Both the position numbers and the translations under genes were made by a program. DNA of 64,000 nt, taken from assembly GCF_040115645.1 (NCBI RefSeq), contig NC_089572.1:558001-622000 (forward strand), given 5' to 3'. Of the stretch, positions 23,931 through 33,599 are shown piece after piece. Source of the stretch: Euwallacea fornicatus (Eukaryota > Arthropoda > Insecta > Coleoptera > Curculionidae). Under the pieces are notes generated by a model that had not been told where the DNA came from, searched no databases, and was given only the letters and a program-made list of their open reading frames with translations. Numbering within the stretch: the first letter of the stretch is position 1; each line of letters begins with the position of its first letter.

Positions 23931-24513
23931 TGTAGGGTTACGCAACTAACCCTATGTTTTAGTTAGTACCTATTTTGTAAATATTCATTAATTTTAAGAT
24001 AGCAATACCCTTTGAGACACGGCACTGGTAGGCATTGGCCAGAGCATGAGAATTTCCTATGCCATGCTTTGTCGATGTTGGAAATCCCCGCAATAAAACC
24101 GGGTCGGCATTGGAGCTGCATATAGTGGACTTTGTCGGTGCTGGGATTGCCCGCAATAGACCTTGTCGGTCCCACAGCTGCAGTTCCAATTCCCGGCTAA
24201 GATGCCACGGTTTGATGCGGCAAATGGTGCAGATGGCACCCTAGCGAAGGTACGCCCATGGTTTATCACCATGGGCGTTGGTACTTAAGATTGGACAAGG
24301 CATGGAGGGCCCTCTTCTTCTTGCCCTTGTTTTTGGGATACGGTCGGTCATTGTAACGCAGTCGTCGTGTCCGCGCTCATTACATTCATCAGTCTGTATA
24401 TTCCTTGTTAATAAACGTAAACTTGTATACCTTCTCTCTGACCTGTGATTTCATTACAAAGATATAACCAACATCCTATATCTTAAGTAGCATCAAAAAC
24501 ACCCGATGCTACA
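23931..24513 (+). repeat. 5' LTR, copy 1
   Basis: 583 bp, TG...CA ends (TGTAGGGTTACGC ... CGATGCTACA). TAGGGTTA/TAACCCTA (23933-23954) is an 8-bp stem next to the terminus. CGCCCATGGT/ACCATGGGCG (24253-24277) is a perfect 10-bp stem with a 5-base loop. AATAAA at 24410-24415 is the likely poly(A) signal. It carries C in CATTCATCAGTCTG, as does the 3' LTR of this copy. Confidence 0.95.
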
Positions 24514-24515
24514 TT

Positions 24516-24533
24516 TGGGGGCTCGTCCGGGAT
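24516..24533 (+). other. Primer-binding site, tRNA-Pro type
   Basis: TGGGGGCTCGTCCGGGAT begins two bases after the LTR. This 18-base string is complementary to the 3' end of tRNA-Pro and is the same as the well-known proline PBS of murine leukaemia virus. It would prime minus-strand DNA synthesis when reverse transcriptase is supplied. Confidence 0.85.
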
Positions 24534-24563
24534 CACAGTAATAGAAAAGGTATAAAGTCGGGA

Positions 24564-27473
24564 GTGCGTGTGAAAGTGTTAATTAAAGAAACAAAGCCAG
24601 ATATGGAAGATACAATTAACCAGGTCGCAAGAGGTGTCGCCGTAGTAGAACTGGAAGACAGCCGGCTTCCGCAAAAGAGGGTGTCAGAGCTCAGAGAGGA
24701 GCTCAGGCGACGAAACCTAAGGGTGACGGGTCGAAAGCATGAATTGGTGACGAGACTAAAAGCAGCGCTTCTACTTGAGCGAGACCGCGTATCCGACCAG
24801 GAAGAAGGAGCATACAACGATGAAGAAGACGACGACGAAGTAGAAGACGATGAGGATGCCGAAGCTGCTGATGATGTAAGACGTACAGATACAGGTAATA
24901 GGCACAGAGACGCACGTGTCCTGAATCCTGCGTTTAGCGGCCAAGGGCATCACAACGACGAAGACGATGACGAGGGCACCGATGACGAACGCGCCCGGTA
25001 TACACCAGTGACACAAAGACGGAACGTGTCACGGCGTGTATTATTGACGTTTAAAGACGTAGAAGGATCCCTGGAGAAGTTCAGCGGCGATGGTCACGCA
25101 AATATACAACGATGGCTAGAAGATTTTGAGGAGATGGCCGAGCTGTGTGGATGGAACGAGATCCAGAGGATAGCTTATTGCAAGCGGCTGCTGGAAGGAT
25201 CAGCTAGCATGTTTGTCAAATACGAGCGATGCGGGAAAACTTGGGCAAAGCTAAAGAGAGCACTGAAGGACGAATTTGAAGAGGCCGTGGATAGCCTGCA
25301 GGTACATAGGAACCTAAGTAAGAGGAAGAAGAAGCACGACGAAACGCTCCAACAATATGCGTATATAATGCTGCAGATTGCGGCGCCAGCAAATCTTGAG
25401 GCGCGGGCGGTCATTCAGTACATAATAGAGGGCATCCCTGATGATGCAGTAAATAAAGCTGTGTTGTACGGCGCTAAAAACATCAAACAGCTAAAAGAAA
25501 GGTTTGGGCACTACGAAATGATGAAGCAGGAGATGACGAGGTCCAAGGTAAAACCAACAGAGAGGAAAACTGGCAAAACAGGACGTGTGGAGAGCCAGGA
25601 CAAGGGGAAAGTTGGAGTTCCGGGAAACGTGGCGAAGAGGCGCTGTTTCAACTGCGGAGCCGAGGACCATGTGAGTGTGGTGTGTCCCTTGAGGGAAAAA
25701 GGGAAAAAATGCTTTAAGTGTAGCACATTTGGGCATATCGCCGCGGAGTGTCCGGGAAAGCCCAAAGAGGTGTACGTAGTGTCGCAACTTAGAAAGGAAC
25801 GGTGCCAACAGGAGGTGACAATTAAGGACGGTAAGACTTTAGCGTTAGTAGATACGGGTAGTGACCTAACTCTAATGAGTGAGGGGGAATACCAGAGATT
25901 GGGATCACCCCCGTTAGTAACTAGGCAATTATGTTTTGAGGGCGTAGGGTCTGAGGTAAACGAAACAATGGGTTCGTTTACCACTAGCATGACAGCAGGG
26001 TGTGATGACTTTGCCGTAGAGTTTCATGTCGTACCCGACACTATTCTTAAGCATCCGGTTATTTTGGGGACAGATTTTTTGGATCGCGTCGAGCTTCGCA
26101 TTCGACGAGGGGAGACCACTTTTCTAAAGTTGGACGACGATGATGAGACCGATGTTAATAAAATCAGGCAGCCCCATATATTCAACGCTATTAATGAAGC
26201 AAAAGAGATTGACTTAGAGCACAGTAAAGAAGAACGCTATAAAGAGGGGATAGAAAAAATGATCAAGGAATACAGACCGGAAACAACGCGAGATGTGGGC
26301 GTACGGGCTAAAATCATTTTGAATTCCGACAAGCCCATAACCTCGCGACCGCGTAGATTGGCTGCATCAGAACGGAAGGAAGTGAATGATCTTATGAACG
26401 CATGGGTGGCAGAAGGGGTTATTCGGCCGTCCAATTCTGAATATGCGAGTCCAATTGTCGTGGTCAGGAAAAAAGATGGCTCCATTCGGGTATGTGTGGA
26501 CTATCGGAGGTTAAAGGATTGTAAGTTTCATTTTGGTGCAAAGGAGATAGAAGCATTCGAAAGATTGAGGGCTTCATTAATTAATGAACCTGTTCTGAAG
26601 ATATATTGGGTGGGGGTAGACACAGAGCTACATACAGACGCGTCATGTTTGGGTTACGGGATGATCTCAATGCAGAAAGATGAAAGCGACGGCAAAGTTC
26701 ACCCCATACGTTATGCTAATGGTAAGACGACCGACGCCGAATCCAGGTACTGTAGTTATGAATTAGAAGTGCTGGCCATTATAAAGGCATTAGAGAAATT
26801 TAGAGCGTATTCACTAAACATACCATTTAAAATCGTAACTGATTGTCAAGCATTCGCTGCGACAATAAGAAAGGAGAAATTATGCTTAAGAATAGCAAGA
26901 TGGGTATTGTTGCTAGATGACTTTAAGTATGAAGTAGTTCATAGGCTAGGTAAAGACATGTCGCCTGTAGATGCGCTAAGCAGGAACTCTTTGCCTGTAA
27001 TTATGTATATTAGTGAAGAAGACGGCGGCTTGGTTGCACGCTTGAGATATGAGAACAACAAAGATGAAGAGTTAGGGCAAATTATTCAGGCAAAAGCGCG
27101 CAACGAGGCCGACGGCTTCTATTTAAGCAATGACTTATTGTATGAAAATGTGGATAGGAAAAGTTTAGTGGTAGTTCCCAGGAGTATGGAAACGCGAGTG
27201 TTTAGGCAGACACACGACCGAGGGCATTTCGGGATTAACAAAACCGAAGCGCTGGTAAAAAGGCAATTTTGGTTCGAGGAAGATCGCAAAGAGCTGCGGC
27301 AGGAGACAAGGAGACAGATAGAGAAGACCCAGGAAGAAGAAGCCGCCGAAGATTCAACAAGAACCGCAAACCAGCCATGGGGAATGGGCCTCGAAGAAAG
27401 AATGGAAGCGGTTCATGGAGAATCCGAGGATGACAATTGGGGACAATTGTCGCCGCAGGATGGCCGAATGTAG
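24564..27473 (+). CDS. Gag-protease-(RT remnant)-RNase H-(integrase remnant) protein, 969 aa
   Basis: One uninterrupted frame begins just after the primer-binding site and its stop overlaps the 3' LTR by five bases. Residues 36-72 look like a SAP DNA-binding motif. Residues 81-145 are very acidic. Residues 170-320 are a retrotransposon Gag domain. Two CX2CX4HX4C knuckles occur (C361-C374 and C383-C396). The protease has LVDTGS at 428-433 and ILGTDF near 500. The RT is only its N-terminal edge, ending VCVDYRRLKD near 652. The next residues, CKFHFGAKEIEAF, belong to the RT-RNase H connection, so the polymerase core with the YxDD box is missing. RNase H keeps HTDASCLGYG, VTDCQAF and DALSR. The integrase keeps only HDRGHFG near 884-890, without CxxC or a DDE core, and then a Glu-rich tail. 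It should yield Gag particles and protease but cannot copy or integrate itself. Being open despite two large deletions is unusual. Confidence 0.93.
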   Translation: MRVKVLIKETKPDMEDTINQVARGVAVVELEDSRLPQKRVSELREELRRRNLRVTGRKHELVTRLKAALLLERDRVSDQEEGAYNDEEDDDEVEDDEDAEAADDVRRTDTGNRHRDARVLNPAFSGQGHHNDEDDDEGTDDERARYTPVTQRRNVSRRVLLTFKDVEGSLEKFSGDGHANIQRWLEDFEEMAELCGWNEIQRIAYCKRLLEGSASMFVKYERCGKTWAKLKRALKDEFEEAVDSLQVHRNLSKRKKKHDETLQQYAYIMLQIAAPANLEARAVIQYIIEGIPDDAVNKAVLYGAKNIKQLKERFGHYEMMKQEMTRSKVKPTERKTGKTGRVESQDKGKVGVPGNVAKRRCFNCGAEDHVSVVCPLREKGKKCFKCSTFGHIAAECPGKPKEVYVVSQLRKERCQQEVTIKDGKTLALVDTGSDLTLMSEGEYQRLGSPPLVTRQLCFEGVGSEVNETMGSFTTSMTAGCDDFAVEFHVVPDTILKHPVILGTDFLDRVELRIRRGETTFLKLDDDDETDVNKIRQPHIFNAINEAKEIDLEHSKEERYKEGIEKMIKEYRPETTRDVGVRAKIILNSDKPITSRPRRLAASERKEVNDLMNAWVAEGVIRPSNSEYASPIVVVRKKDGSIRVCVDYRRLKDCKFHFGAKEIEAFERLRASLINEPVLKIYWVGVDTELHTDASCLGYGMISMQKDESDGKVHPIRYANGKTTDAESRYCSYELEVLAIIKALEKFRAYSLNIPFKIVTDCQAFAATIRKEKLCLRIARWVLLLDDFKYEVVHRLGKDMSPVDALSRNSLPVIMYISEEDGGLVARLRYENNKDEELGQIIQAKARNEADGFYLSNDLLYENVDRKSLVVVPRSMETRVFRQTHDRGHFGINKTEALVKRQFWFEEDRKELRQETRRQIEKTQEEEAAEDSTRTANQPWGMGLEERMEAVHGESEDDNWGQLSPQDGRM

Positions 27474-28051
27474 GGTTACGCAACTAACCCTATGTTTTAG
27501 TTAGTACCTATTTTGTAAATATTCATTAATTTTAAGATAGCAATACCCTTTGAGACACGGCACTGGTAGGCATTGGCCAGAGCATGAGAATTTCCTATGC
27601 CATGCTTTGTCGATGTTGGAAATCCCCGCAATAAAACCGGGTCGGCATTGGAGCTGCATATAGTGGACTTTGTCGGTGCTGGGATTGCCCGCAATAGACC
27701 TTGTCGGTCCCACAGCTGCAGTTCCAATTCCCGGCTAAGATGCCACGGTTTGATGCGGCAAATGGTGCAGATGGCACCCTAGCGAAGGTACGCCCATGGT
27801 TTATCACCATGGGCGTTGGTACTTAAGATTGGACAAGGCATGGAGGGCCCTCTTCTTCTTGCCCTTGTTTTTGGGATACGGTCGGTCATTGTAACGCAGT
27901 CGTCGTGTCCGCGCTCATTACATTCATCAGTCTGTATATTCCTTGTTAATAAACGTAAACTTGTATACCTTCTCTCTGACCTGTGATTTCATTACAAAGA
28001 TATAACCAACATCCTATATCTTAAGTAGCATCAAAAACACCCGATGCTACA
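27469..28051 (+). repeat. 3' LTR, copy 1
   Basis: 583 bp, same as the 5' LTR of this copy as far as I can read. The coding frame ends five bases inside it. I see no strong polypurine tract directly before it (the bases are CAGGATGGCCGAA). Confidence 0.95.
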
Positions 28052-28198
28052 TACATTTGCTCTAAATAGTTTAAATTGTTACTGGGAATAAAAAAATTGT
28101 TTTGATCTAAAATTCTTTGCGACAAAATAAGAGCAACCAATTCTTAAATATTTTGTATTTCGGACTTTCCTGTGGTCCTTTAAACAATATCTACGATT

Positions 28199-29213
28199 AT
28201 GCCTCGTGGTGTTTACTATTCAGTTGATCTAAAACAAAAAATTATTAGTGCATACAAGAATGGGAAATCGCAAAAACTTACATCGGAAGTTTTTGGCATA
28301 AAAAAAGATGTTTTATCAAAAACTATCAGGAGATCCACTGACCGTGGTGACGTAACGAATTTAAAACGAGGTGGTCGGAAAGGAAAAACAACAGAGAAGT
28401 TAAGACAGGCGCCTTATAAGGCTAAGTAAAGAAAATCCTGAAATGTCAGCTCGCCAGATTAGTGCACAAACAGGAGAAGTTAATGTTTCTTCCGGAACAG
28501 TTCAACGTTGATTGACAGAACGTGGTTTAAAAGGAAGGAAACCTGCCAAAAAACCACATCTTTCACTAAAAAATAGAGAGGCCAGGATGTTGTTCGCCAC
28601 CTACCACCGAGATTGGACTCCTCAACAGTGGAAGAAAGTATTATTTTCCGATGAATCCAAGTTTTGCATCTATGGAAGTGATGGAGCTCAATGGGTACGT
28701 CGCCCAAATGGCCAAAGACTTGATCCAAAGTACGTAAAAACTACCATTAAACACGGAGGAGGAAATATTACGATTTGGGGTTGTTTCTCTGCTTACGGAA
28801 CTGGTCCACTTTATAGGATTAAGGACAAAATGGATAGATTTAAGTATCATTATATACTAGAGAATGTTATGTATCCATATGCCGAATGGGAAATGCCCCT
28901 TAAATTTGTCCACCATCACGACAACGATCCTAAGCATACTGCGAAAATAGTAAAAGCTTGGTTCGTGGAGAAGAAAGTCGAGGCAATGAAATGGCCAGCC
29001 CAATCTCCGGACTTAAATCCCATTGAGAACCTTTGGGAGATTATAGATAACAAAATCCGAGGGAAAAATATTACCAATCAGGATCATTTATTTGAAGAAA
29101 TAGAGAACGCCTGGAAGTCTATCGATCCTGACATCATTTTAAATTTAATTTCTTCAATGTCAAAAAGGTGTGAGCTAGTTCTTCAAAACAAGGGGTATTG
29201 GACTAAATATTAA
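28199..29213 (+). pseudogene. Tc1-like transposase (DD34E), one frameshift and one stop
   Basis: The start MPRGVYYSVDLKQKIISAYK (28199) is a helix-turn-helix N terminus. It runs to about residue 70 and then goes out of frame near 28400; the continuation LSKENPEMSARQISAQTGEV is in another frame. A TGA at 28508-28510 precedes the long open segment 28512-29213. Catalytic landmarks are FSDESKF, HHHDNDPKHTA and SPDLNPIENLWE. The spacing from the second Asp to Glu counts as 34, hence DD34E. The catalytic domain is otherwise complete and ends NKGYWTKY. Only two lesions separate it from a full frame. Confidence 0.9.
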
Positions 29214-29476
29214 TGGTAATACACAAAAAATTGTTCTAAATATAATATTCATTCAAATAATTTTTAAGTTGCTTTAATTTTCTCGCTCCAATTGTGGTAG
29301 TAAAAGGTTTTCTTTTTCCTTCTCCTCTAAAATGCGCTTTTTAAACATTGAGTCTCAGGTGTAAATTATAAGAGGCTGTAAACGTATTACTGATAATAAC
29401 AAATCTTATTTTTAAAGAAACAATGTCAATTTAAAATTAAGTTTCTAAAGTTGCTCTAATTTTATCCGATACTGTA

Positions 29477-31829
29477 TATGTGGTATATGATGCATTTTAG
29501 ACAAAAAAAAGTTTTCTCTCTTTGGCCACAATTCACTATTCTCAACAAGGGAAATTTTTCTTTACAAAAAGTCCTAATGAAAATTTCACTTTTCAGGCAA
29601 ATGTCTCAATTTAGACGCCAAACGTAGATGGGTGTTCCAGTAGTTCAAGTTAACCTTGAGTTAACTTTATACGAAAGTTGACATATTTCATTAGCCTGCA
29701 GGACGTTACGGTTTGGGTTACTTTTTCAACTCTAGCTTTCAGCTGAGTTTTTGAGATATTTGCATCAATTTTAAGTTATTGAACCGAGCACCTCACACAA
29801 TATGTGCAAAACATTTTTCGTAGTAGCACACCAACATCTACTTTAACAAACTGACTCATAAAAGTGCACATTTCATCAATTTAACACAACTCATCGTTCG
29901 TAAAGTTTAAGCAATATTTGAAAGTATCTGTGATATTATCCCCATTATTAAATATTATTGATATTATAAAATATTATTGAGAATTCTTTAGTGGTCAAAA
30001 TATTACTGCAGTGATCTCGATGCTTAGTAAAGAGCGCATTAATTCTTACTAACAATACGTTTTAAACGAGAAAAATATGCGAAATTTAAAAACCAATGAA
30101 AAGCAGATTTTAAAAGTGCGATATACTAATTATATCAATAAGGTACTAATTTAAAAAAATAAATTTTAAGCATTTTTTCAAGATATTTTAGTTTCATTGA
30201 CAAATTAAAATCAAATTACAATTGCACAACTTACTTGTGCCAAGTTTCAGAGCTGTAAATTTATTACAACATAATTCAAGATGTCACCAAAAAAGTATCA
30301 CTTTGAAACCGCATTTCCCATGTTAACAAAAACCATTTTGTCTGTCATAAAATTCAACAAGAAATAAACAGAGAAGTAGCCAATGTGAACATTATGCACT
30401 GTCGTAATGGAAAATTGGGAAATTTTGTGAAAATTATTGAAACGATTCAGCCACAATTTCAAATTTCACGTCCGCCACTGACTTATTGCCACCGAATAAC
30501 AGATTTCGACTCTATGGCCGTTCGCTCGACCATCATGCGATTTCAAAGAGTAATTCTTAGCTATTTTTACCTAAGCATAGTCTCCTACGAGCACCCATTA
30601 GGTGTTTATGAACAAACCTTCAAGTCCACATAACTTTTCGAAAATTTTCCCACATTTTCATCCCCAAATTGACATTTTTCAAACCTCGCTTCGGTGTAAC
30701 GAATAGTTATTTGAATTGAGTCCGGTTCTGTTTGCATTTTCGTATTCCAATGTAGGTGTAATAGAAAATTCAAAAGAAAATCATTCCGTCAGTCTTAGAA
30801 CGAAAAGTTTGTCACCTGCTTGTCGTCTCAAGTCAATCAATGGTATTTTTTGAAAGATCTAAAAATTAATCATGTAGCTGAGACATTTCCCATGGTACAA
30901 AACTGAAAGAATGAAGAGAATAGCCCTGGAGAAATTTAGTAGGAAAAAGTAAAGACTGTCGTCTTCTCACGGGTTTTTTACATAAAACCTCCCAAAACCT
31001 CCCAAATTAAAGTGTGCTAGAGGTCTGAGAATTGTTATATCATGAATGAAAAATAATGCAGATTTGAGCACCATATTTTACACCACTTTTCCTACCTCCA
31101 TGGAGTGAGAAACCTTCAGAAATTAGGTCAATGTGTCTAAACCAAGAAAATTACTGCCCTGAGTTAAAATTAAAATTTCTACTACTGAAAAATTTACAAC
31201 ATTTTAATCTCCTCTTCCAGATGGGAGAAATGAAATCAAAGGATAACACAACTAATAACTAAATTTGACAAGTTGTTCTATGGCAATCCAAGATCCGGCT
31301 TAATTCAATATCATCGGTTCTATCAAGAATTTGCCTAAAATATCATCGTTAATTTCCATTTCATCGTTGTCAACAGAGTATATAACGACTATTGAATTAA
31401 AGCATTTCGCATAGAACCAAACGAGTGACATCATCAGATAATATCCAGCAGAACAGCCGACCAATGAATTCCATTATCAGATGGGTCGCTTCCAGTAGCA
31501 TGCAATTAATCAAAAACTAAGTGGGGTGATAATTTCAAATTTCGACCCTAATATAAACTACTGACGATTAAATTTTCAGCTGGATTCATTAAAATTTAAA
31601 CAAATTATGTGTGGCATTGAGTTTTTCAGAAAAGCTCTGTTTTTTATAAAATGCTGCTAGGGCTGGTGCGAGTAATTGAAACTCATTAGGAGGCATATCA
31701 AATTACCAGAATAGTCCCGGAAGTGCCTTACACGACATGTAGATGCCGAATTTTGTTAAAACTTGCCTATATTCCGAAGAAATAGCCCTGAAAAGCTTAT
31801 GTCTAAAACTCGAGAGTGCTTATTTTGAA
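29477..31829. other. 2.3 kb without recognisable genes
   Basis: AT-rich; the frame at 30385-30633 has no family features. No TIR pair or LTR could be supported. Confidence 0.5.
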
Positions 31830-33590
31830 GCTGTTTTTATTGGGCGCTTTTAGAGAAATTTGGGAACGCGGGAAAAAACAGTCATGGATACGAGATTCAA
31901 TACTTCCATTTGAAAGGTCGGTATTGAGTCCAACATCAATTTTTGTTTGATTACCAACAACTTAACAACAACATTAACAACTGTAAAATATTGGGTGGGA
32001 GAGTTCAAACACGGTCGTACAAGTTGCCATGACGAACGCCACAATGACACTCCGGATCTGACCACTTCAGATGTTGTGCTGAAAATTCAGAAAATTACTC
32101 TGAAAGATTGTCGACCAAAATTGCGTGAAATAGAAGACAAGATGGGTGCTTCAGAAAGTATCGTACGCGGCATTTTGTCAGATTAATTGACCATGAGAAA
32201 GCTGTGCACAAGATGGGTGCCGCGTTTACTCACAATTGAACAAAAACAGCGCCGTGAGGATGTTTCCGGGGCGTGTTTGGTAAAGTTTCGCAACAATAAA
32301 GCGGAGCTTTTGCGTCGATTCGTAACCATGGACAAAACATGGGTCCATCACTTCACACCTGAGACAAAAGGGCGGTCAAATGGAACAACGGACTCAAAGC
32401 GGGGAATCCGCGCCAAAGAAGGCGAAAACCGTTTCACCTGCAGGAAAGGTGAAGTTTTTTTGGGATGAATTTCGAAATCGAAGGAAAGAACAAAAAGACA
32501 AACAATAAACGAAGAATATTGTCACAAAAGATTATGTAAATCTGTGGGACATTGATGCCAATTAGTGGGTTCTGGTTCAGCGGCTGGTTCCTGGGGTTGT
32601 AAAGTATTCGAAGGACCACTTTCGGTTTTTCTCAGACCGATAGGAACTGAAGTTAACTGACTTGAGAAGTAACCTTTAATCGATTTATTCACAACTGAAG
32701 TCTTACACTAATTTAGTTATGTAATCGGTGCAAGTGTGACCACCGTTTTGTAAGTACCTCACTTCTGAGGGTTGCAGCATCAAAATATTCCTTTCTACAA
32801 GTTGTGAATTTTGATGTATGCAAGTGTTTATAGTAAGTTATCTATTTGAACTGCTCTATTTGGTTGGTTTTTGGGAACTGTCCAGATAACCCAAGTTTTA
32901 TATCTTAATGGTCCTTACCCTTGTAGACCCTCAGTTGCTGACACCTGGTCTTTTATTTTAATTGGTTGCAACCACCAGATGTTGGCTTTCACTTATCACC
33001 CATTGGAGTCAAGTATTTGGGAAGATTCTGGATTCCCTAAGTGTGGGCAATACAGCCCTTGAATCTAGTCGAGAACTCTACTCGATTTTATGATCATTAT
33101 TTCAGCCATTGTCGTTAAAGAAGTTAGGAATTTTCCCAAAAGTCTGAATTGAGTTCAGGAAATTATAATACAAATTCATTGCAGTGTTGAGCGAAGAAAT
33201 TGAGAAAACGCGACAATATCTGGCGAAGAAGAAAATTTTGTTTCACTAAAACAACGTAACAATCCACACTTTTGCCATCGCATGGCCAAAATCAATCAGT
33301 TTGGTTTCGAACTTTTTCCTCACTCACCCTACTCCAGATTTAATATCAGATTATTTTCTACTTCTAAATTTGGAAAAATGGCTCGGTGGAAAGAGATTTG
33401 TCGATAATGAAGAGGTGGAGTTCGAGGTTGATATGCTATTTTGAACCTTTCGAAGCTTCCTGCTATAAAAAGGATAGAAGCTATAGAACGCCGCTGGGAA
33501 AAGTGCGTCAATCTCAGAGGAGACTATGTTGAGATATAATGTAGTATTTCCCAACAATTTTTTTCTGCAAGTGTTACCTCGGATTATTTC
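31830..33590 (+). pseudogene. Second irritans/cecropia-like mariner relic, carrying an insertion
   Basis: Similar to the relic at 2220-3475 and better preserved in the middle. It shows VKYWVGEFKHGRTSCHDE near 31980, IQKITLKDCRPKLREIEDKM near 32085, MRKLCTRWVPRLLTIEQKQR near 32190 and LLRRFVTMDKTWVHHFTPET near 32310. The C-terminal part resumes near 33165 and ends GDYVEI and a stop near 33525. Compared with the other copy, about 640 bp (32521-33162) are extra. Frameshifts and stops (for example SD* at 32184) abolish function. Confidence 0.8.
32521..33162. repeat. Insertion of unknown type inside the mariner relic
   Basis: Alignment by eye with the 2220-3475 relic places this segment between GAAGAATATT and ATAATACAAATTCATT. 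On the minus strand it has AATAAA (32684-32689) followed by a region near 32553 reading TTGGCATCAATGTCCCACAG, which could be an LTR tail and primer-binding site. No coding sequence or clear target duplication was found, so the class is uncertain. Confidence 0.4.
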
Positions 33591-33599
33591 TGGGATAAT

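Larger units (their letters stand above)
23931..28051 (+). mobile_element. Ty3/gypsy-type LTR retrotransposon, copy 1, pol-deleted
   Basis: A 4121-bp element with two 583-bp LTRs that I could not tell apart by reading, flanked by a 4-bp duplication TACA (23927-23930, 28052-28055). It has a single internal reading frame. It sits in the left part of a Tc1 element and is therefore younger than it. The RT core and integrase core are absent, so the copy is non-autonomous. A second copy lies at 43394-47514. Confidence 0.95.
23814..29474 (+). mobile_element. Tc1-like DD34E element, split by an LTR retrotransposon
   Basis: The left end CAGTATCGGACAAAATCAGA at 23814 and the right end ending at 29474 (reverse complement CAGTATCGGATAAAATTAGA) match, with TA on both sides (23812-23813, 29475-29476). 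Removing the retrotransposon plus its 4-bp duplication leaves about 1.54 kb, a normal Tc1 size. The insertion lies between the left TIR and the transposase. Confidence 0.9.

Noticed and set aside
23933..23954. TAGGGTTA/TAACCCTA resembles a telomere repeat
   Set aside because: It is a single inverted pair at an LTR terminus, not a tandem array.
24564..27473. Possible endogenous retrovirus with envelope
   Set aside because: No envelope-like frame exists between the integrase remnant and the 3' LTR; the single frame ends in the LTR.
27497..27810. Short frames inside the LTRs (repeated at all four LTRs)
   Set aside because: They overlap on both strands, have no family motif and are identical simply because the LTRs are identical.
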